64,000 nt of DNA from Paralvinella palmiformis (taxonomy: Eukaryota > Annelida > Polychaeta > Terebellida > Alvinellidae). This document shows, piece after piece, positions 1-12,434 of this stretch. The translations under genes were made by a program, and so were the position numbers. The notes below the pieces were generated by a model, which was given only the letters and a program-made list of their open reading frames with translations, made no database searches and was not told the origin of the DNA. Positions within the stretch are counted from its first letter, which is position 1. Every line of letters starts with the position of its first letter. Where the stretch lies: assembly GCA_025642065.1 (NCBI GenBank), contig JAODUP010000306.1:1-64000 (forward strand), in the 5' to 3' direction.

Positions 1-520
1 ACTAGGACGTATCTTGGAACCGACCATGATCACCCCACCTTAATCGAGTTGGCTCCTGCAGGTAGTGAGTTTGAGTAAACCAACGACAACGGAGATATAT
101 ATCCATTTTGTAAAAGAAACATGGATACTACCACAAATATAGGTAATATGACGATTAAATTTTATGTTTTATATCGTCCCGTTCTTATAAACAAAATGGC
201 TTTAGAAATTCATTATCCTTTGATGAATGGTCTTATTACTTGGAGAATATAATTGTTCTCCCATATGATGTCATAATAACTGTTGATTTACATTTCTATG
301 CGGATAATACGTATGATTGTGAAGCTCACAGATGTTTAAGCATATTAGACTCATACAGAATGGCTCAGCATGTTAATAGTGCAACTCAAAAGGGAGGCCA
401 CACATTATATTTGGCCATCCTAGTAGGAACTCACTCTATATATGGCCCTTGTCTCAGTAGCAACAAAGGTAAATTCTTTAGGCAATGGATATTTTTAAGA
501 TGGTAGTTGGCATCTCGGCA
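1..520 (+). mobile_element. LINE endonuclease-region remnant
   Basis: A frame in this stretch reads DCEAHRCLSILDSYRMAQHV then KGGHTL, the pattern near the end of the endonuclease domain of CR1/Jockey-like elements. The sequence around 50-80 recurs at about 13,840, so both come from one family. No intact ORF. Confidence 0.7.
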
Positions 521-579
521 TACTAATGCGACATTCTCATACATGTTAATACGTTGGTCAAAAATAACCTCTAGATTTT

Positions 580-1330
580 TACTGACTCATTAGCGGTAAT
601 TGAAGTTGCACCCATTTGTAATGCCGGAGCTTTAGGTTTTTAACACACTGTGGTGAAGCCAGGTATGTAATATTTGTTTTATTATCATTTAATCTAGGAA
701 TATTTTGAGTCGTCCATAGCCTAATATAAGCAATACAATGTTCTAAATTGTCAGAATCCAGTGATATAGTTATATAACTCTGTTTCATGAGTATACAAGT
801 TATATTTAACCCCATATCGCTGCGTAATGATCCCAAGAGGATGGGTATATATTGTGAAAACAAGAGAACCAAGAACTGAACCCTGTGGTATACCAGTTAA
901 CAAAAACTGAACATCAGATAAAATACCATGAACGGACACACTCTGGGAGCGTTGTTCCAGATAGGATCGAAATCATTCAATTACTTTTCCTGGCATACCA
1001 AACATGTCTTTCTACATAGGGTAAAGTATATTATTGTCAACTCTATCAAATGCAGCAGACAGGTACAAAAGAACAAGCAACACTGAGTTACTTTGATCAA
1101 CTGACATGACAATATTGTTTTTCACTCGAACCAAGGCTGTTTCAGTGCTGTTACCAATTTTATATGCAGACTAAAACTGTAATTTGTTCAGAATATTATA
1201 GTGATAACTGTGTTTTTTTATTGATGGTTTTAGAACGGCAGCTTTCACGGATCTTGGGAAATCACCCAAAGATAATGATTTTAACTACCTTTGTAATCAA
1301 ACTTATCAGAACTTTCAGCCACTTCTACCA
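580..1330 (-). mobile_element. LINE reverse-transcriptase remnant
   Basis: Minus-strand pieces match the better preserved RT at 43.9-45.4 kb: VSVHGILSDVQFLLTGIPQG, SVLGSLVFTIYTHPLGIITQ, and, nearer 1300, the finger region. Several frameshifts and stops. It faces the endonuclease remnant at 1-520 in opposite orientation. Confidence 0.82.
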
Positions 1331-1339
1331 ATTGGTGCC

Positions 1340-1680
1340 CGGTTGAAAATACATAGCGACGTTCTTGCTAGGCTATTAGTGACAAATTCATAAATGAGAT
1401 CTTGCCTCACAAACGGTGAACCTCTCTAGAGCTAGACTTAATAGGCCCGACAACTAAATAACAGCCAGAACTAGTTCAAACTGAACTTCATACTTTTTTT
1501 ACATTCTTTCAATTACACATCGTGCTATGTCGCTTCTATGTCATGTAGAAATGTAAATAAGTAGATTCTCATACTGATATAATCCTAGAATTAGCACTTA
1601 TCACGTGACTACTAGCATGTACACATCCACAAACACATGTAGCGCGAGGTTTCCATCTATTTTTTATATATGATAACTGT
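1340..1680. other. Unassigned 340 bases
   Basis: No coding signature or repeat recognised. Confidence 0.5.
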
Positions 1681-1751
1681 ATAAGACATAGCAACAATTA
1701 GCATTGTTTCTCTACAGGATAACTGTACGAGAACTATAGTCATTAATAAAT

Positions 1752-1792
<41 letters not shown>

Positions 1793-2035
1793 AGACAGGA
1801 GATAACACAGGGGGTGAATAAAGAAACAGATAGACAACTATTTTATTTTATTGTTTATTTGTTGATAGTGTAAACATAGTAACAATTGTTTATTTATACG
1901 ATAATGATATGAGAACTAAAGCCTTTAATAATGACAATGTGCATCTATATAAACCAGACCGGATATAACACAAAGAGAACTTATTTGGACTAGAGAGGAG
2001 AATAAATAGAGGCAGACAGACAGACAGATACATAA
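1681..2035 (+). repeat. Diverged direct repeat, about 190-base period, with AT tract
   Basis: CATAG-AACAATT...CGAGAACTA...CATTAATAA at about 1687-1750 recurs at about 1876-1935, and ATAAACCAGAC recurs at 1794 and 1949. The first copy contains an AT microsatellite (1758-1796). Confidence 0.7.
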
Positions 2036-2278
2036 GTTTTGGAAAATGTATGCAGTCGTACAGTAACAAGGACACACACTAGTATTTTATTAAATGTACA
2101 TTGTTATTATCTAGGAATCCATGTAGATACTTAAACACAGGTGTGTACACATCCACGTACACCTACAGGCACATACAAACACACATACACACATATACAC
2201 ACACATACAATCAACCACATGTGTATATACTCAAACATACCTATCATACATACACAGTACGTCCTTAAGCGTAAATAG

Positions 2279-2279
<1 letters not shown>

Positions 2280-2324
<45 letters not shown>
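2280..2324. repeat. AT microsatellite
   Basis: Pure AT dinucleotide tract. Confidence 0.95.
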
Positions 2325-2329
<5 letters not shown>

Positions 2330-2419
2330 CCAAAGTATTTATCTTGTTTATGTGTTATCTTACTGTTGATCCACATACACCTGTTTTAACTGAGAGCTGT
2401 GGTATCACATTGTACTATT

Positions 2420-2610
2420 TTATTTGCTCCCTCTGTTTGTGCGTAGCCTACATGAACCATTTCCCTGTAGGCTTGACATATTTCTCACGTACGAAAAGCT
2501 GCCTATCTGAGCCCTAATAGCTGATGATTAGCCCAGACATATATAGGTCTACGCGTATATAGATGTGTGGAGGTGTACGCATATGTATGCCTATATTAAA
2601 CTCTGTTTTG
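2420..2610 (-). repeat. Copy of dispersed repeat R1
   Basis: The reverse strand contains AAATATGTCA-GCC-ACAGGGAA and CTACGCACAAA, matching the segment at 57,770-57,870. Shares the flanking CACACATCTATATACGCG-like sequence of other R1 copies. Confidence 0.7.
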
Positions 2611-2683
2611 CTTTAATTGTGCATACATTAATGCAGGTATAAGTTTTAAAGGATATATAGGTTTTGAAGTTCTGAGCCAGTGC

Positions 2684-2686
<3 letters not shown>

Positions 2687-2738
<52 letters not shown>
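2687..2738. repeat. AT microsatellite
   Basis: Pure AT tract at the edge of the Tigger-like remnant. Confidence 0.95.
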
Positions 2739-2740
<2 letters not shown>

Positions 2741-3200
2741 AGAACTCGTTAATCCGACAAGGTTTGTCATTGATAATATGTCGGATAAACGAGAATGTCG
2801 AAATATCGAGTCCATGACATACCGGTAGTCTGTGTCACACATTTTAGATCAAAAAGATATGCCGTTGTATGTAACAATAATAATATGCAACACCCAAAGT
2901 AATCACAACGACACTAATAATCTTGTGGTGTATTTATTTCTTTTCAATTATGACACAATAAAGATATGCCGTTGTGTGTAACAAAAATAATAAGCAACAT
3001 CCATTGTAATTACAATAACACCAATAATCCAAAATAAACGTCTGTTTAGCGGAACTAATGCTGACACCCCACTCATTAATAAAGTGACGCATGATCTCTG
3101 CTTGTGTTCGCTCGGGATTATCGTTTTTTGTACGAACATAATTCACGCTTCTGGGCAGCAGAATATCAATATGACGGCGTTTTCTCACTGGACTTGACAC
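2739..3200 (-). mobile_element. Pogo/Tigger-like DNA transposon remnant
   Basis: The left end, AGAACTCGTTAATCCGAC then GTCGGATAAACGAG and a further inverted copy, resembles Tigger termini. The minus-strand frame from 3200 begins SPVRKRRHIDILLPRS and has ERTQAEIMRHFINEWGV, like a DNA-binding N-terminus of a pogo-type transposase. The catalytic domain is absent. Confidence 0.5.
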
Positions 3201-3250
3201 ATTGCTCTGTTATTATTTCGACAGCCATAGAAGTGAATCTGATAGCAAGT

Positions 3251-3616
3251 TTATTTTGTTGTTCGGGGAGAATCCCCAGGCTGTGGCTTATTCAGCACAG
3301 CCAGCCTCTATGTTGGAGTGGTTGAGAAACCCCCTCCCCCACCACTCACACCGGAGCAGTACGAAAAGATGGAGCCGAAATACCCTTAGGGTGGTCACTG
3401 CCAGAGTGTTTTAAGTCCTAGGGGTGTCTTTAATGTTCCCTTTATTTTTAGTAATTCGGTGGAGACGGCAGCGGCATTTAACGTGGTCATCCACCCACGA
3501 TGTTGTGAGCCGAGAAATTAATATCTGGAAAAGTTTCGACCACTTGCTGGGATCGAACCTGTGACTGTTGGCACCAAGTGCCGGGTGCTTAACTGCTAGG
3601 CCACCGGAGCTCACAA
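3251..3616 (-). mobile_element. tRNA-derived SINE, long family (366 bases)
   Basis: On the minus strand it starts with a tRNA-like head with A box GCCTAGCAGTTAAGCACC and B box GGTTCGATCC, followed by a 270-base body. Flanked by exact 9-base target-site duplications ATAGCAAGT (3242-3250 and 3617-3625). Confidence 0.9.
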
Positions 3617-3629
3617 ATAGCAAGTAACT

Positions 3630-4035
3630 GTTACCTCCGTATTTAAACCAATATTCAATAATCGTGCGCAATGATACGGAATGGCATTGAAGCCATTGAT
3701 CATTTTGATGTTTGTTAATTACAGACATTATAAAAAATACTCGTGTCACTTGACCCATCAGATTAACTTATGAACTGTTCTTAGGAAAGATCACATATTT
3801 GTGTTTGTAAATTGCCAGTGAATGATTATGATTGGCTATGAAGTCATTGTCAACAAGCTAAGCCCTAAGCCCATCAGCTACTGAAATGGCACGTCATATT
3901 GGTAATATGAACTCTAATTTCGCATTAGTGTTGTTCCTTTTGGACTTTCCTCGGTGTAATATTTGAATTGGAATAACAAATATATTGTATACGATGATAA
4001 AGACCGAATTTATGTGTATGGGCTATAATAGAATA
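3630..4035. other. Unassigned stretch
   Basis: No gene or repeat recognised. Confidence 0.4.
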
Positions 4036-4039
4036 GCTA

Positions 4040-4650
4040 TATCAATAGGTTAACGCAAAGATTGTTATGTCTCAGTGACCAGCTAAGCTGGCATGGGCAA
4101 TGTATAGAGGCTAGAGTGATTTGGATTACGGGTGAAGTAACCCTAACGGAAACCAGGAGTGCTGAATTCAGAGGTATTGGATCTGATGGTGCAACGTAAC
4201 AGAACACAGTACCATGCATCAACAGATATTATGACTACATTTTTTACCAAGAATAACCTGGTCAGAGCTCGCCCTTTAGAGTTATCAATTAAGTACTGAT
4301 AGGATCCAATAACTGATGCGTGACGGCAACTATCAGGCCGGGAATTGCTATATAAAGTAGTAGCGTTGGAGTCATGGAAGGAGTGAAGAAAGCAGTGACT
4401 CGGGGAAGCAGTAACTGAAGGGAGCAGTACCTTTCGCAGATCGATACTGAGACGTGTTACTTGATAGGCATTTGTATTAATTAAACCCTGCTAGACGTAG
4501 AAGCAAAATACATCGAGTCTTCCGTCTTCTGTGTGTGAAGGAACGTGCGAACGTGATCGTCGAATTGCTGCCGTCCTAAATATCGCTTTACGTACGGACC
4601 AAGGTCCTAGAAATTTATACTTTGTGGCTCCATGGATTATTACAATAAAC
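4040..4650 (+). mobile_element. Possible solo LTR or unclassified repeat
   Basis: A comparatively GC-richer block with TATATAAAG at about 4350, followed by a purine-rich transcribed-like segment and AATAAAC at about 4645. The layout is like an LTR with promoter and polyadenylation signal. I find no clear TG...CA ends with a matching target-site duplication. Confidence 0.25.
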
Positions 4651-5560
4651 ATATATAAAGTGTAATTTCATTTTCTTGACTTCCCTCTGTCTTTTATTTA
4701 TAAAAATAAAATTATCATTTATCGTTGAGATTAGTTCTTGCAAAGTGTTCCTAAAAATAAATAATTCTAACTCTCGCAGTACTTTCCACCTTAAACACTG
4801 GAAACATGTCCAAAGATGGAGCCCAAAAGGGGGGGGGGTAATTTAACCTCTGTATATAATATTTTTCGATTTATTTAATTTGACACTATTCATTTTTCTT
4901 AATTTGATACTTGATTTCACATTCATTCATTGGGCTATATCAGGTTTATTTCATTGTATTTATATGGTAGAACAGTTTATGATTTGTCCGTGTTTGCTTG
5001 ATTTAATAAAATCGGACATCTCTTACTATATTTAATATGAAAACATTTATTTTGTGCAATTTGTGAATGCAGGATGACACATAATCTGTAAGAGTTTAAT
5101 AAATAGTTTACGTTATATAATTTTATTGTTATAAATAGATATACTATCGGTACTACATATCAGTAATACATGTCAAGTACTGTTATAAATTGATATATGT
5201 TTACAAGACTCTAAAAACAAAGTTGAAAAAGTTTCAGAATATTATTTACGGCACAAATTGGCTTATGCTAAATATATATTATTATTTTCTGAAGGAAGTG
5301 TTGCCTTTTGAACAACCTTTGCTCAGTCAAATTTAGTACTAGAGTGAGCTCAATATATATATTAGAGAGGGGGGTTGTAGAAAGATAGATAGAGACAGAG
5401 AGAGAGAGGGGGGGGAGATGAACAATACTTAACTTGTAATTTGTGGAGTTACTGTAAACCATGAATAATAGAATCTACCAGAAAATGTTTTTATGTCATT
5501 GAACTTTCCTCTTCGACCTACGTCAGTTTTAGAAGTATTAATATTTCCTTTTGTTTTGAT
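4650..5560. other. Unassigned AT-rich stretch
   Basis: No coding signal. A GA-rich low-complexity patch lies at about 5390-5420. Confidence 0.5.
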
Positions 5561-5579
5561 TACTTTCACAGTCATTAAA

Positions 5580-5790
5580 TCAGGATGGATATGCACCCTT
5601 CCAAGGAAGTTTAAGCCTGTTTACCCAACAATTATTGTGCTTGAAACTAGATGCAAAGTGCTGTAATACGTCTACCACTCGTACGAAAGTACTGTTATTA
5701 TCCGACTTGCTGTCTGGAAACCTCAATAAACGGTTGTTTTATTTTTCAATCATATTCGCCCATCCAGCCTGTCGTGCCTGTTTTATTTAG
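5580..5790 (+). repeat. Dispersed repeat R2
   Basis: GATGCAAAGTGCTGTAATACGTCTA and the following TGTTATT...AATAAAC recur in diverged form at 45,600-45,720, and the preceding bases also align with 45,545-45,600. Confidence 0.7.
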
Positions 5791-5799
5791 ACTCTTTAC

Positions 5800-6460
5800 A
5801 TATTAGCTTATGACCTAATACAAGAGTAAGTAACTTAAAATAAGTCAACTTACCTATAGTCATGAAAAAACAATAGCCTCATGGGAATAATGATAGTATT
5901 TTAACCTCTGAGTTCTAGTATAATGCATTCCCAAAAGAAGTGATTTATCTATCTATTGTAAAGAAAATCTTGATTGTATAAGAATATTATCGCTTGTGGT
6001 TGGAGATGTTACTCCGTGGATCAGATGTGACCGGAACTGAGGCCAAACAAAGCTCAGACTGGCTGAATACTTGACTGATTGATTGACTCATTCGTCCACT
6101 ACTTACTGATTTACTCACTCACTGACTCACACACACCCTCACTCATTTACTCATTCATTGACTCACACACGCCTCACCTCACTCACTCACTCACTCATTC
6201 AATCACTCCCCCCATGACATACACAGTGTGTTTTTGTTAGTAAACAGAAATATAGTGCAGCTGGAAGAATAATGGCGTCATATGTTCTCTTTTGCAAGTA
6301 CATGTAAGCAGATATAGATTACAGTTCTAAACTCGCTGTAGGTGGTTTGTCAGAGAGAGCGGGAATATATATTTAATTGGGCAAATTATACATTTTAAAT
6401 CAGAAAAAATAAGGATTTGTAAAGATTATGTCTTAAATCTTTTAAAATGTTTTTACATAT
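5800..6460 (+). other. Simple-repeat region with ACTC/ACTG units
   Basis: Degenerate GACTGATTGACTCATT and CACTCACTC repeats at 6060-6210; a similar GACTGACTGACT/ACTC region occurs at 13,210-13,310. No gene seen. Confidence 0.6.
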
Positions 6461-7190
6461 ACAGTAATTATAAGGGCCCCTGCTGATCCTTTGGTACAGC
6501 AAAAAAACCTAATATGGTATGGTTTTTTACAACAAGGGAAAGAAACTTATTAATTGGATTCTATCTTTTTTGGAAGTTTTTTCCCCATTTGGCTTATTTT
6601 GTTGCTTGGAAAGAAGAAAACAGTAATTCGGAACTTATCTTTGGGTTCAATTTCAACCCAATTCCTGTGTTATCAAATATGGTTTTTTTTGGTCTTGATT
6701 TAAGCTTAATCTAAAGTTGTATGTTTTATCCCTTTTTACCATTGGCTTTAAATGTACATTTTGTAAGCATATCAACGATATGTAATATTATGTCGTTTAA
6801 TAATTTCACCAACATGTTTGTTAAACATACAGTAATTATTTGGTCCTAGAACTGATCCTTGTGGTACACCAAAATGAAGACCTACATATGGTGATGTTTT
6901 TTTCTAACACACTGGTCACACTTGTCAAACTAACTATTAAGTATCACTTCCTCCAGTGCTGTTGTTAGGGGAGTGTTTTCTCCATTTGGCTTAGTTTGGT
7001 TGCTTGAGAAAGTAAAAAACAGATAAGCTGGAACTTATATATAAAATGGTTCAAGAACAAACCACATTCTTCTAGTGTTCGATCTATATCCGGTTTTATA
7101 AATTGGTCTTGATTTGCTCCATTGATTAATCTGAGTTGTATGTTTTAGTCTATTTTATATAGAGCTCAAATAAATGTGCTATTTTGTATG
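6459..7190 (-). mobile_element. LINE RT remnant in two diverged direct copies
   Basis: At 6840-6890 the minus strand encodes FGVPQGSVLGP, the RT signature, followed by HVGEIIKRHNITYR. A diverged second copy starts at 6459 (ACAGTAATTA...GATCCTT-TGGTACA). Both contain CCATTTGGCTTA-TTTGGTTGCTTG in their second half. Confidence 0.7.
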
Positions 7191-7199
7191 TCATGAATA

Positions 7200-7630
7200 T
7201 TTCTTACTTTCTAAATGCATAACAAATAAAATAAAATTACCTAAATGAAAAAATCAGATTTAAATTCAATCATTTTTAATATTTTGTTTAATTTGAAAAC
7301 TTTACTATTCGCATTTTCTAAGAGCTGTACAAACCACGTTCAAGATGGCGATTATTAATAGGTACTTGAGTCAATCGAAAATATATCCAATATTCTGATA
7401 TACCTTACTGGCCCTTCTTCACCCAAGTATAGCTTAGCACCTTACACAGACTCACTCCATATATTTTCGTACGCACTTCCAACTACAGCCGTCTCTATTT
7501 CTGCGATAAATTAAACTTCTTTCTTTTTGTTGTTTCATATTGTATTGTGTAGGACACAACCTGTCATTTGATTTTGACAATTTTTGGCGTGAATTATGTG
7601 AATCCGGTTAAATAGCAAAACATCACCACT
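7200..7630. other. Unassigned AT-rich stretch
   Basis: No gene or repeat recognised. Confidence 0.4.
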
Positions 7631-7636
7631 TGACAC

Positions 7637-8007
7637 CGGTGTGGGCTCCAGTGGTCTAGCGGTTAAGCACCCGGCACTTAGTGCCAACCGTTACAGATTC
7701 GAACCCCGCAAGAGGTTGAAATATTTCCACAGATTAATTATCGGCTCACAACATCGTGGGTGGTTGACCACGTTAAATGGCGCTGCCGTCTCCACTGAAT
7801 TATTTAAAATAGAGGGGGACGTTAAAAATCCCTGAGGACGTAAAACACTCTGGCAGTGACCACCCTCGGGGTATTTCGACTCCATCTTTCCGTACTGCTC
7901 CCCTGTGAGTGGTTGGGGAGGAGGTTTCTCAACCACTCCAACATAGAGGCTTGCCGAATAAGCCACAGCCCGGGGATTTTCCCCGAACAACAAAACAAAC
8001 AATACAA
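7637..8007 (+). mobile_element. tRNA-derived SINE, long family
   Basis: The head GGTCTAGCGGTTAAGCACC (A box) and ACAGATTCGAACCCC (B box) opens a 371-base element matching the copy at 3251-3616. Ends with an A/C-rich tail. Flanking duplication ACTTGACAC at 7628-7636 and 8008-8016. Confidence 0.92.
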
Positions 8008-8139
8008 ACTTGACACAAAATCCATATAACTTTAAAACAATCACCAAATTAAACCCGTGCCGTTAATTCTATTACGTGATACAATCTCCCCCAAATGAAA
8101 TGATTTATGATTAGTCAGAGTGGATAGAATTGATGTACC

Positions 8140-8360
8140 CACTAAAGGAATTGGATTAGTTGTTTTGCCGATGACAGTTTCAATGTGTTCGGTGAATAAT
8201 GATAATGAATGCTCCTCGCCAATGCATTAAAGGGCCTGTACGTTCTGTGTTCCTTAATGCTACTCACCTTATGAATACTATCAACACACTTTAAGGTAAC
8301 AATCATGCAGTCATCAGCAAAACCTACAAGACAATGTATGAATAATTGATACAATAACAG
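8140..8360 (-). mobile_element. Possible RT fragment
   Basis: The minus strand reads LVGFADDCMIV, like the catalytic FADD box of an RT. Only this short motif is recognisable. Confidence 0.3.
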
Positions 8361-8364
8361 AGGA

Positions 8365-9245
8365 ATGACAATAAATACCTCTTTAAAAACCTATTCTAAA
8401 ATACTTGTTTCTGTTATTTGGGCTGAAAAAAATCATATATTTTTAAAACAATATGTATGTTTGGGTAATTTGATTCTACGAAAATATTTAATAAAGTTAA
8501 TTATGCTAAATTAGTTATGTTTTTGATTGATAAGGGCTTCAATTTGATTGAGTTAAGCCAAGTATTTTAGCCTCAGCAATGTCTAAACATGGTACATTTA
8601 ACCGAAGGGAGTCTAGCTAATTAAATATATAACACAGATATATCTAGTCAACATTTATTGGGTTATGCTTCGTTCTGTAATTAAATCAGAGTATTTTGTA
8701 TTCCAGTTTAAAACTTACTGTGTTAACACTCTTTATTTATTGAAATAATTGAGATTCTCTCGGGTTTTGTATTCAATTATTTAAAGCGAATGACGGGTGG
8801 ACCCATTACCATATACGAAAATATGATCAAAGTGCATGAAGTGATTTCATTATAATCTGAAAATCGGGATAAATAATGCACTAAGTAAAAACTTTCAGTC
8901 ATTCATTTCAAGAGTTATATATCACAAAACGTCCATCAGCTAATATCAACAGCAATTCTACTAGAGATTTCTTTCAAAAGTGATAGCATTGAACAATCCG
9001 TATTAATATGTAGGATATCAGTGCGAGCACACGTGTGCAGATAAAGTAGATGTAACTGTACATGCTGAAACCACGGATCATTCGAACATTGGGCTCTGAA
9101 AATTGTTCGAAAGAGATCTTTGCATCTTTATTATTGCGTGAAGCTAAATTAGAGATAACAAATAGATAGTATAAAAGACAACGATTCAAATATATCATAG
9201 ATATTCTAAATTGGATAATTCATAAATTTCTGTTGGATTTCTTAT
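8365..9245. other. Unassigned AT-rich stretch
   Basis: No gene or repeat recognised; it precedes the TM2 end of relic C. Confidence 0.4.
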
Positions 9246-9249
9246 CTCT

Positions 9250-10413
9250 CACGTATTTATACCAGAAAGGGACAACAAATTTGAATCATATTTAAAATCA
9301 ATACGTGGGTCAGAATAATTCTACTAGGTGCACTCGTAATTATGTCCATAGCAGATGCTCTCATACACAATCGAAACATGTCGCCAACAACACCAGCAAA
9401 TTGAAAACCCTGAAAATAATTGTCAAGAATATTACTGATATATCGCAAAAGTCCGCGTTTTGTGTTTGTATAAATATTCAAATCTGCAATTGTGTACCCA
9501 GTTCATATCGGATTTAGCCTATATTGGGGAACTTCGTAGATCATGACTGACATCATCATTGAAGAGAGTACCTTCATGAAGTGTCGTTTGATAGTCCTCT
9601 CCTCCGCGTTAACACTACGTTTACTATTGACACCTTTGAATAGATTTAGGAAGAATGATTCTATGTCTCGGATAATGCTCTACTGATATATACGGTAATA
9701 TTAAGTAAGCAAATGGGTTGTAATTCACCCAGACCTTTTCCCTACAAGTACTAGATTTGTATTAAATTTGAGTAAGTAGATAAACGGATTTTGTTTAGTT
9801 ACGGGCAACAAAATGTCAAATAAACCATAATCCAATGATGGGAAGTTACATCTACAATAGAACACCAAATCGTTAACTTGGTAACCAAAACCTGACAAAT
9901 TATCTGTTACTGTTTCAGTTTTCTTGAAATCTGAAGCTTCAATAAATTTTAAACAATATTAAAGAAAATATAATTAAGAACGTCGTCAAAAGTAAGAGTT
10001 AGTTAATAGACTTTAAATATAAAACGCCATCTACTGCTGCCTCATTTTAGCCACCGTTTGAGATATGTAGACTATACAAGGCATGACATTTATAAACCTT
10101 AAGCCCAGATAGTGCACTTTGTATTAAATTAATTAAAAGAATTTAAATGCCAGGTGAAAGATATTGAGAGACAGAAATCTAGGAAGTCGTTAAACGAGAA
10201 CTAATTGCACATAGAGAAAAATGTACCATATAAACGCAGTAAAGCCATCTACATAGAAAAATCAAACTTTGATCATTAACACAAATAGACAAGGTAACGA
10301 GATATGCTAAAACCATGGCTGTCATATATTTAATATAAGAGATGTCGTGATACAAATACAGTGTATGGCAAAATAGTTTCTTGTTCTGTATTACCTAATT
10401 ATTATTATTATTA

Positions 10414-10446
<33 letters not shown>

Positions 10447-11262
10447 TTATTATTAACTATTACCGTCATAGCAGCAACGACAAGAGTAGCAGCAATTTAT
10501 AATTTAAATGCGCAAACTTAAACTAAGCATACTTATACAACTATAAGTAATATCAGCGAGAGGTTTAAAATCAATAATGCTTATTAAATTTGACAATGCC
10601 TTCAAACAACATTTAATTAATCAGTAAGCTGTTGAATTTTTTTTAATGTATTTATGCTCCTACAAAAATCCTTGGCAAAACATTTAACGTATAATCATTA
10701 TGTTATGTAATTTTGGCATAGAAGTCCAGTTGCGAATATACGATTACTCATGTTCTTCAATCACACGAGTTCCACCAAGAGTACTTCCACAGCCTAAACA
10801 CATTTCAAAATATAATTCTTTTAAGCCCATCGTCGGTGTCATGTATTCTGTCAATAACTCTAAGCTTTAAATTTGGCATGTTGGGGAGCTACTAAAGTAG
10901 TTATTTGCTTAGTGGATATACCAAAATACCGGTTTTCTAACTGTCAGACTGCTATATAAATACGTTGACAGTCAGCCATTTTTCTCAGTGGATGTATTTA
11001 AACAATTATTATGATATTCGTTGTGTGTTATTGTTGAAGCCATTCCTGTTATGAAAGTAAAATGATGTATAACAATGCGATAATGTAAATTGTTTGTAAC
11101 AGGAATCGACCTGCTCTTTCTCATTTTTTATGGAGCAAGAGTTGATTGTGAAAATTCAACATGTTTAACAGCACTCAAATTTCCTGCTGTCGTTTTTGAA
11201 CTATCAGTAGATGTCTTAGCCTGACTAAAATAATCACTCTGCTCTACTCTAGTCGATCGACA
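9250..11262 (-). pseudogene. Relic C of the lectin-DEG/ENaC family
   Basis: Decayed fragments in gene B order on the minus strand. The mucin stalk is about 11262-10770. A piece like exon 7, with the bases encoding GYQVNDLL, is about 9955-9835. An exon 13 equivalent is about 9690-9515, and a TM2 exon starts at 9409 (GFQFAGVVGDMF). Exons 8-12 are missing, the EGF is not recognisable and stops are present. It abuts the 5' end of a LINE at about 11,280. Confidence 0.82.
10400..10455 (+). repeat. ATT/AGT trinucleotide tract
   Basis: ATT then AGT repeats inside the span of relic C. Confidence 0.9.
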
Positions 11263-11279
11263 TGTTATACTATGTTAGC

Positions 11280-12060
11280 CATGGGAAGTATGGCCGGCTC
11301 CCCGATGTAATAGCACCGGAATATTTCTCGGATAGTTAACGCTATCATATAAGTTACACAAATGAAACTGGTGTATTTTGCATATTACATCACATAGATT
11401 TAATTTATATTAGTATAGGTTGATGATATTTAGTTATTTTGTAATTCTTCCATTTTCTTCTTATTCGATCATTTGACGTCATATATTATCGCCCACTCCA
11501 CTATTTACGCTCGGAATCCGGTATTTCATTGTGTGTGTTAAAGGGTGAGAGTGGTGGATAGGGTTATTGTGTAACCACCAGAATTTCCTTTTAAATTATG
11601 TATTTCTCACATTTAGATAATTAATTTTATTAAATATCAGTTGCTTGTCAAAATAACCATCTGATTTTTGTATCTGGGAGGTAGGTGTTCGCGTAACTAT
11701 TATTTACCGATGTTATCTAACTGTGGCTGTTCATGGCACTTTATCTGAGGTTCGGTTTTTGTTATCTGGTGTACCACGGGATTCAGTTATTGGACCTCTG
11801 GTTTTCACAATGTATACCGGTCCTGTTGAGATAATTATGCAGCAGTTAGTTAAATTTTTCTTCTTCCTTGAATAATTTAGAACATTGTATTTCTGATATT
11901 CAGCTATGGATAATTTAACATCTTCTAAAATTAAGTGAAAATTTAAATTTTAATATATACCGATTACATAATATTGCAGCTGGCATATTGATAAATACTG
12001 GAAAATATGATCATATCACCCCAATCCATCAAAAACTTAATTACCCACCTATTATTAATA
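11280..12060 (+). mobile_element. Internally deleted LINE (5' UTR, RT pieces)
   Basis: 11280-11640 matches the LINE 5' region at 49,983-50,300 (GGCACCGGAATATTTCTCGGATAG and the CACCAGAATTCC block). At 11,730-11,830 it jumps to RT (SGVPRDSVIGPLVFTMYT), then at 11,965-12,040 to AAGILINTGKYDHITPIHQK, matching the RT tail at 45.0 kb. Confidence 0.8.
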
Positions 12061-12434
12061 TTATTATTATTATTAAATTTTATCTGATAGTAGTTGACTG
12101 AAAATATGACTTCTGTTGAACTCTTGTCTACTTCGTTGACGATAAACTTGAGTCTTTTGATGATACCTTTATGTGTGTTCCTTCTGTAAGTATAGACAGC
12201 TCTGAGATACACATTTTAGCTGAAGCTTGACCGGACAAAAAGTATTGTAAATGAACATCAGTCAAATATGTACGTCAAATATGCATCAATAATTTAGTTT
12301 TTTTATGTTGGTCCACTTTGTTCACATAACGCAATATTTAGTGCCACGTTTTAATCCTGTATTTATTTTAATCAGTGTTCCAGTGAAAAGTGGTTGAGTT
12401 TTGAAATAGTTTTCAAAAGTATCTAGACTAGATG

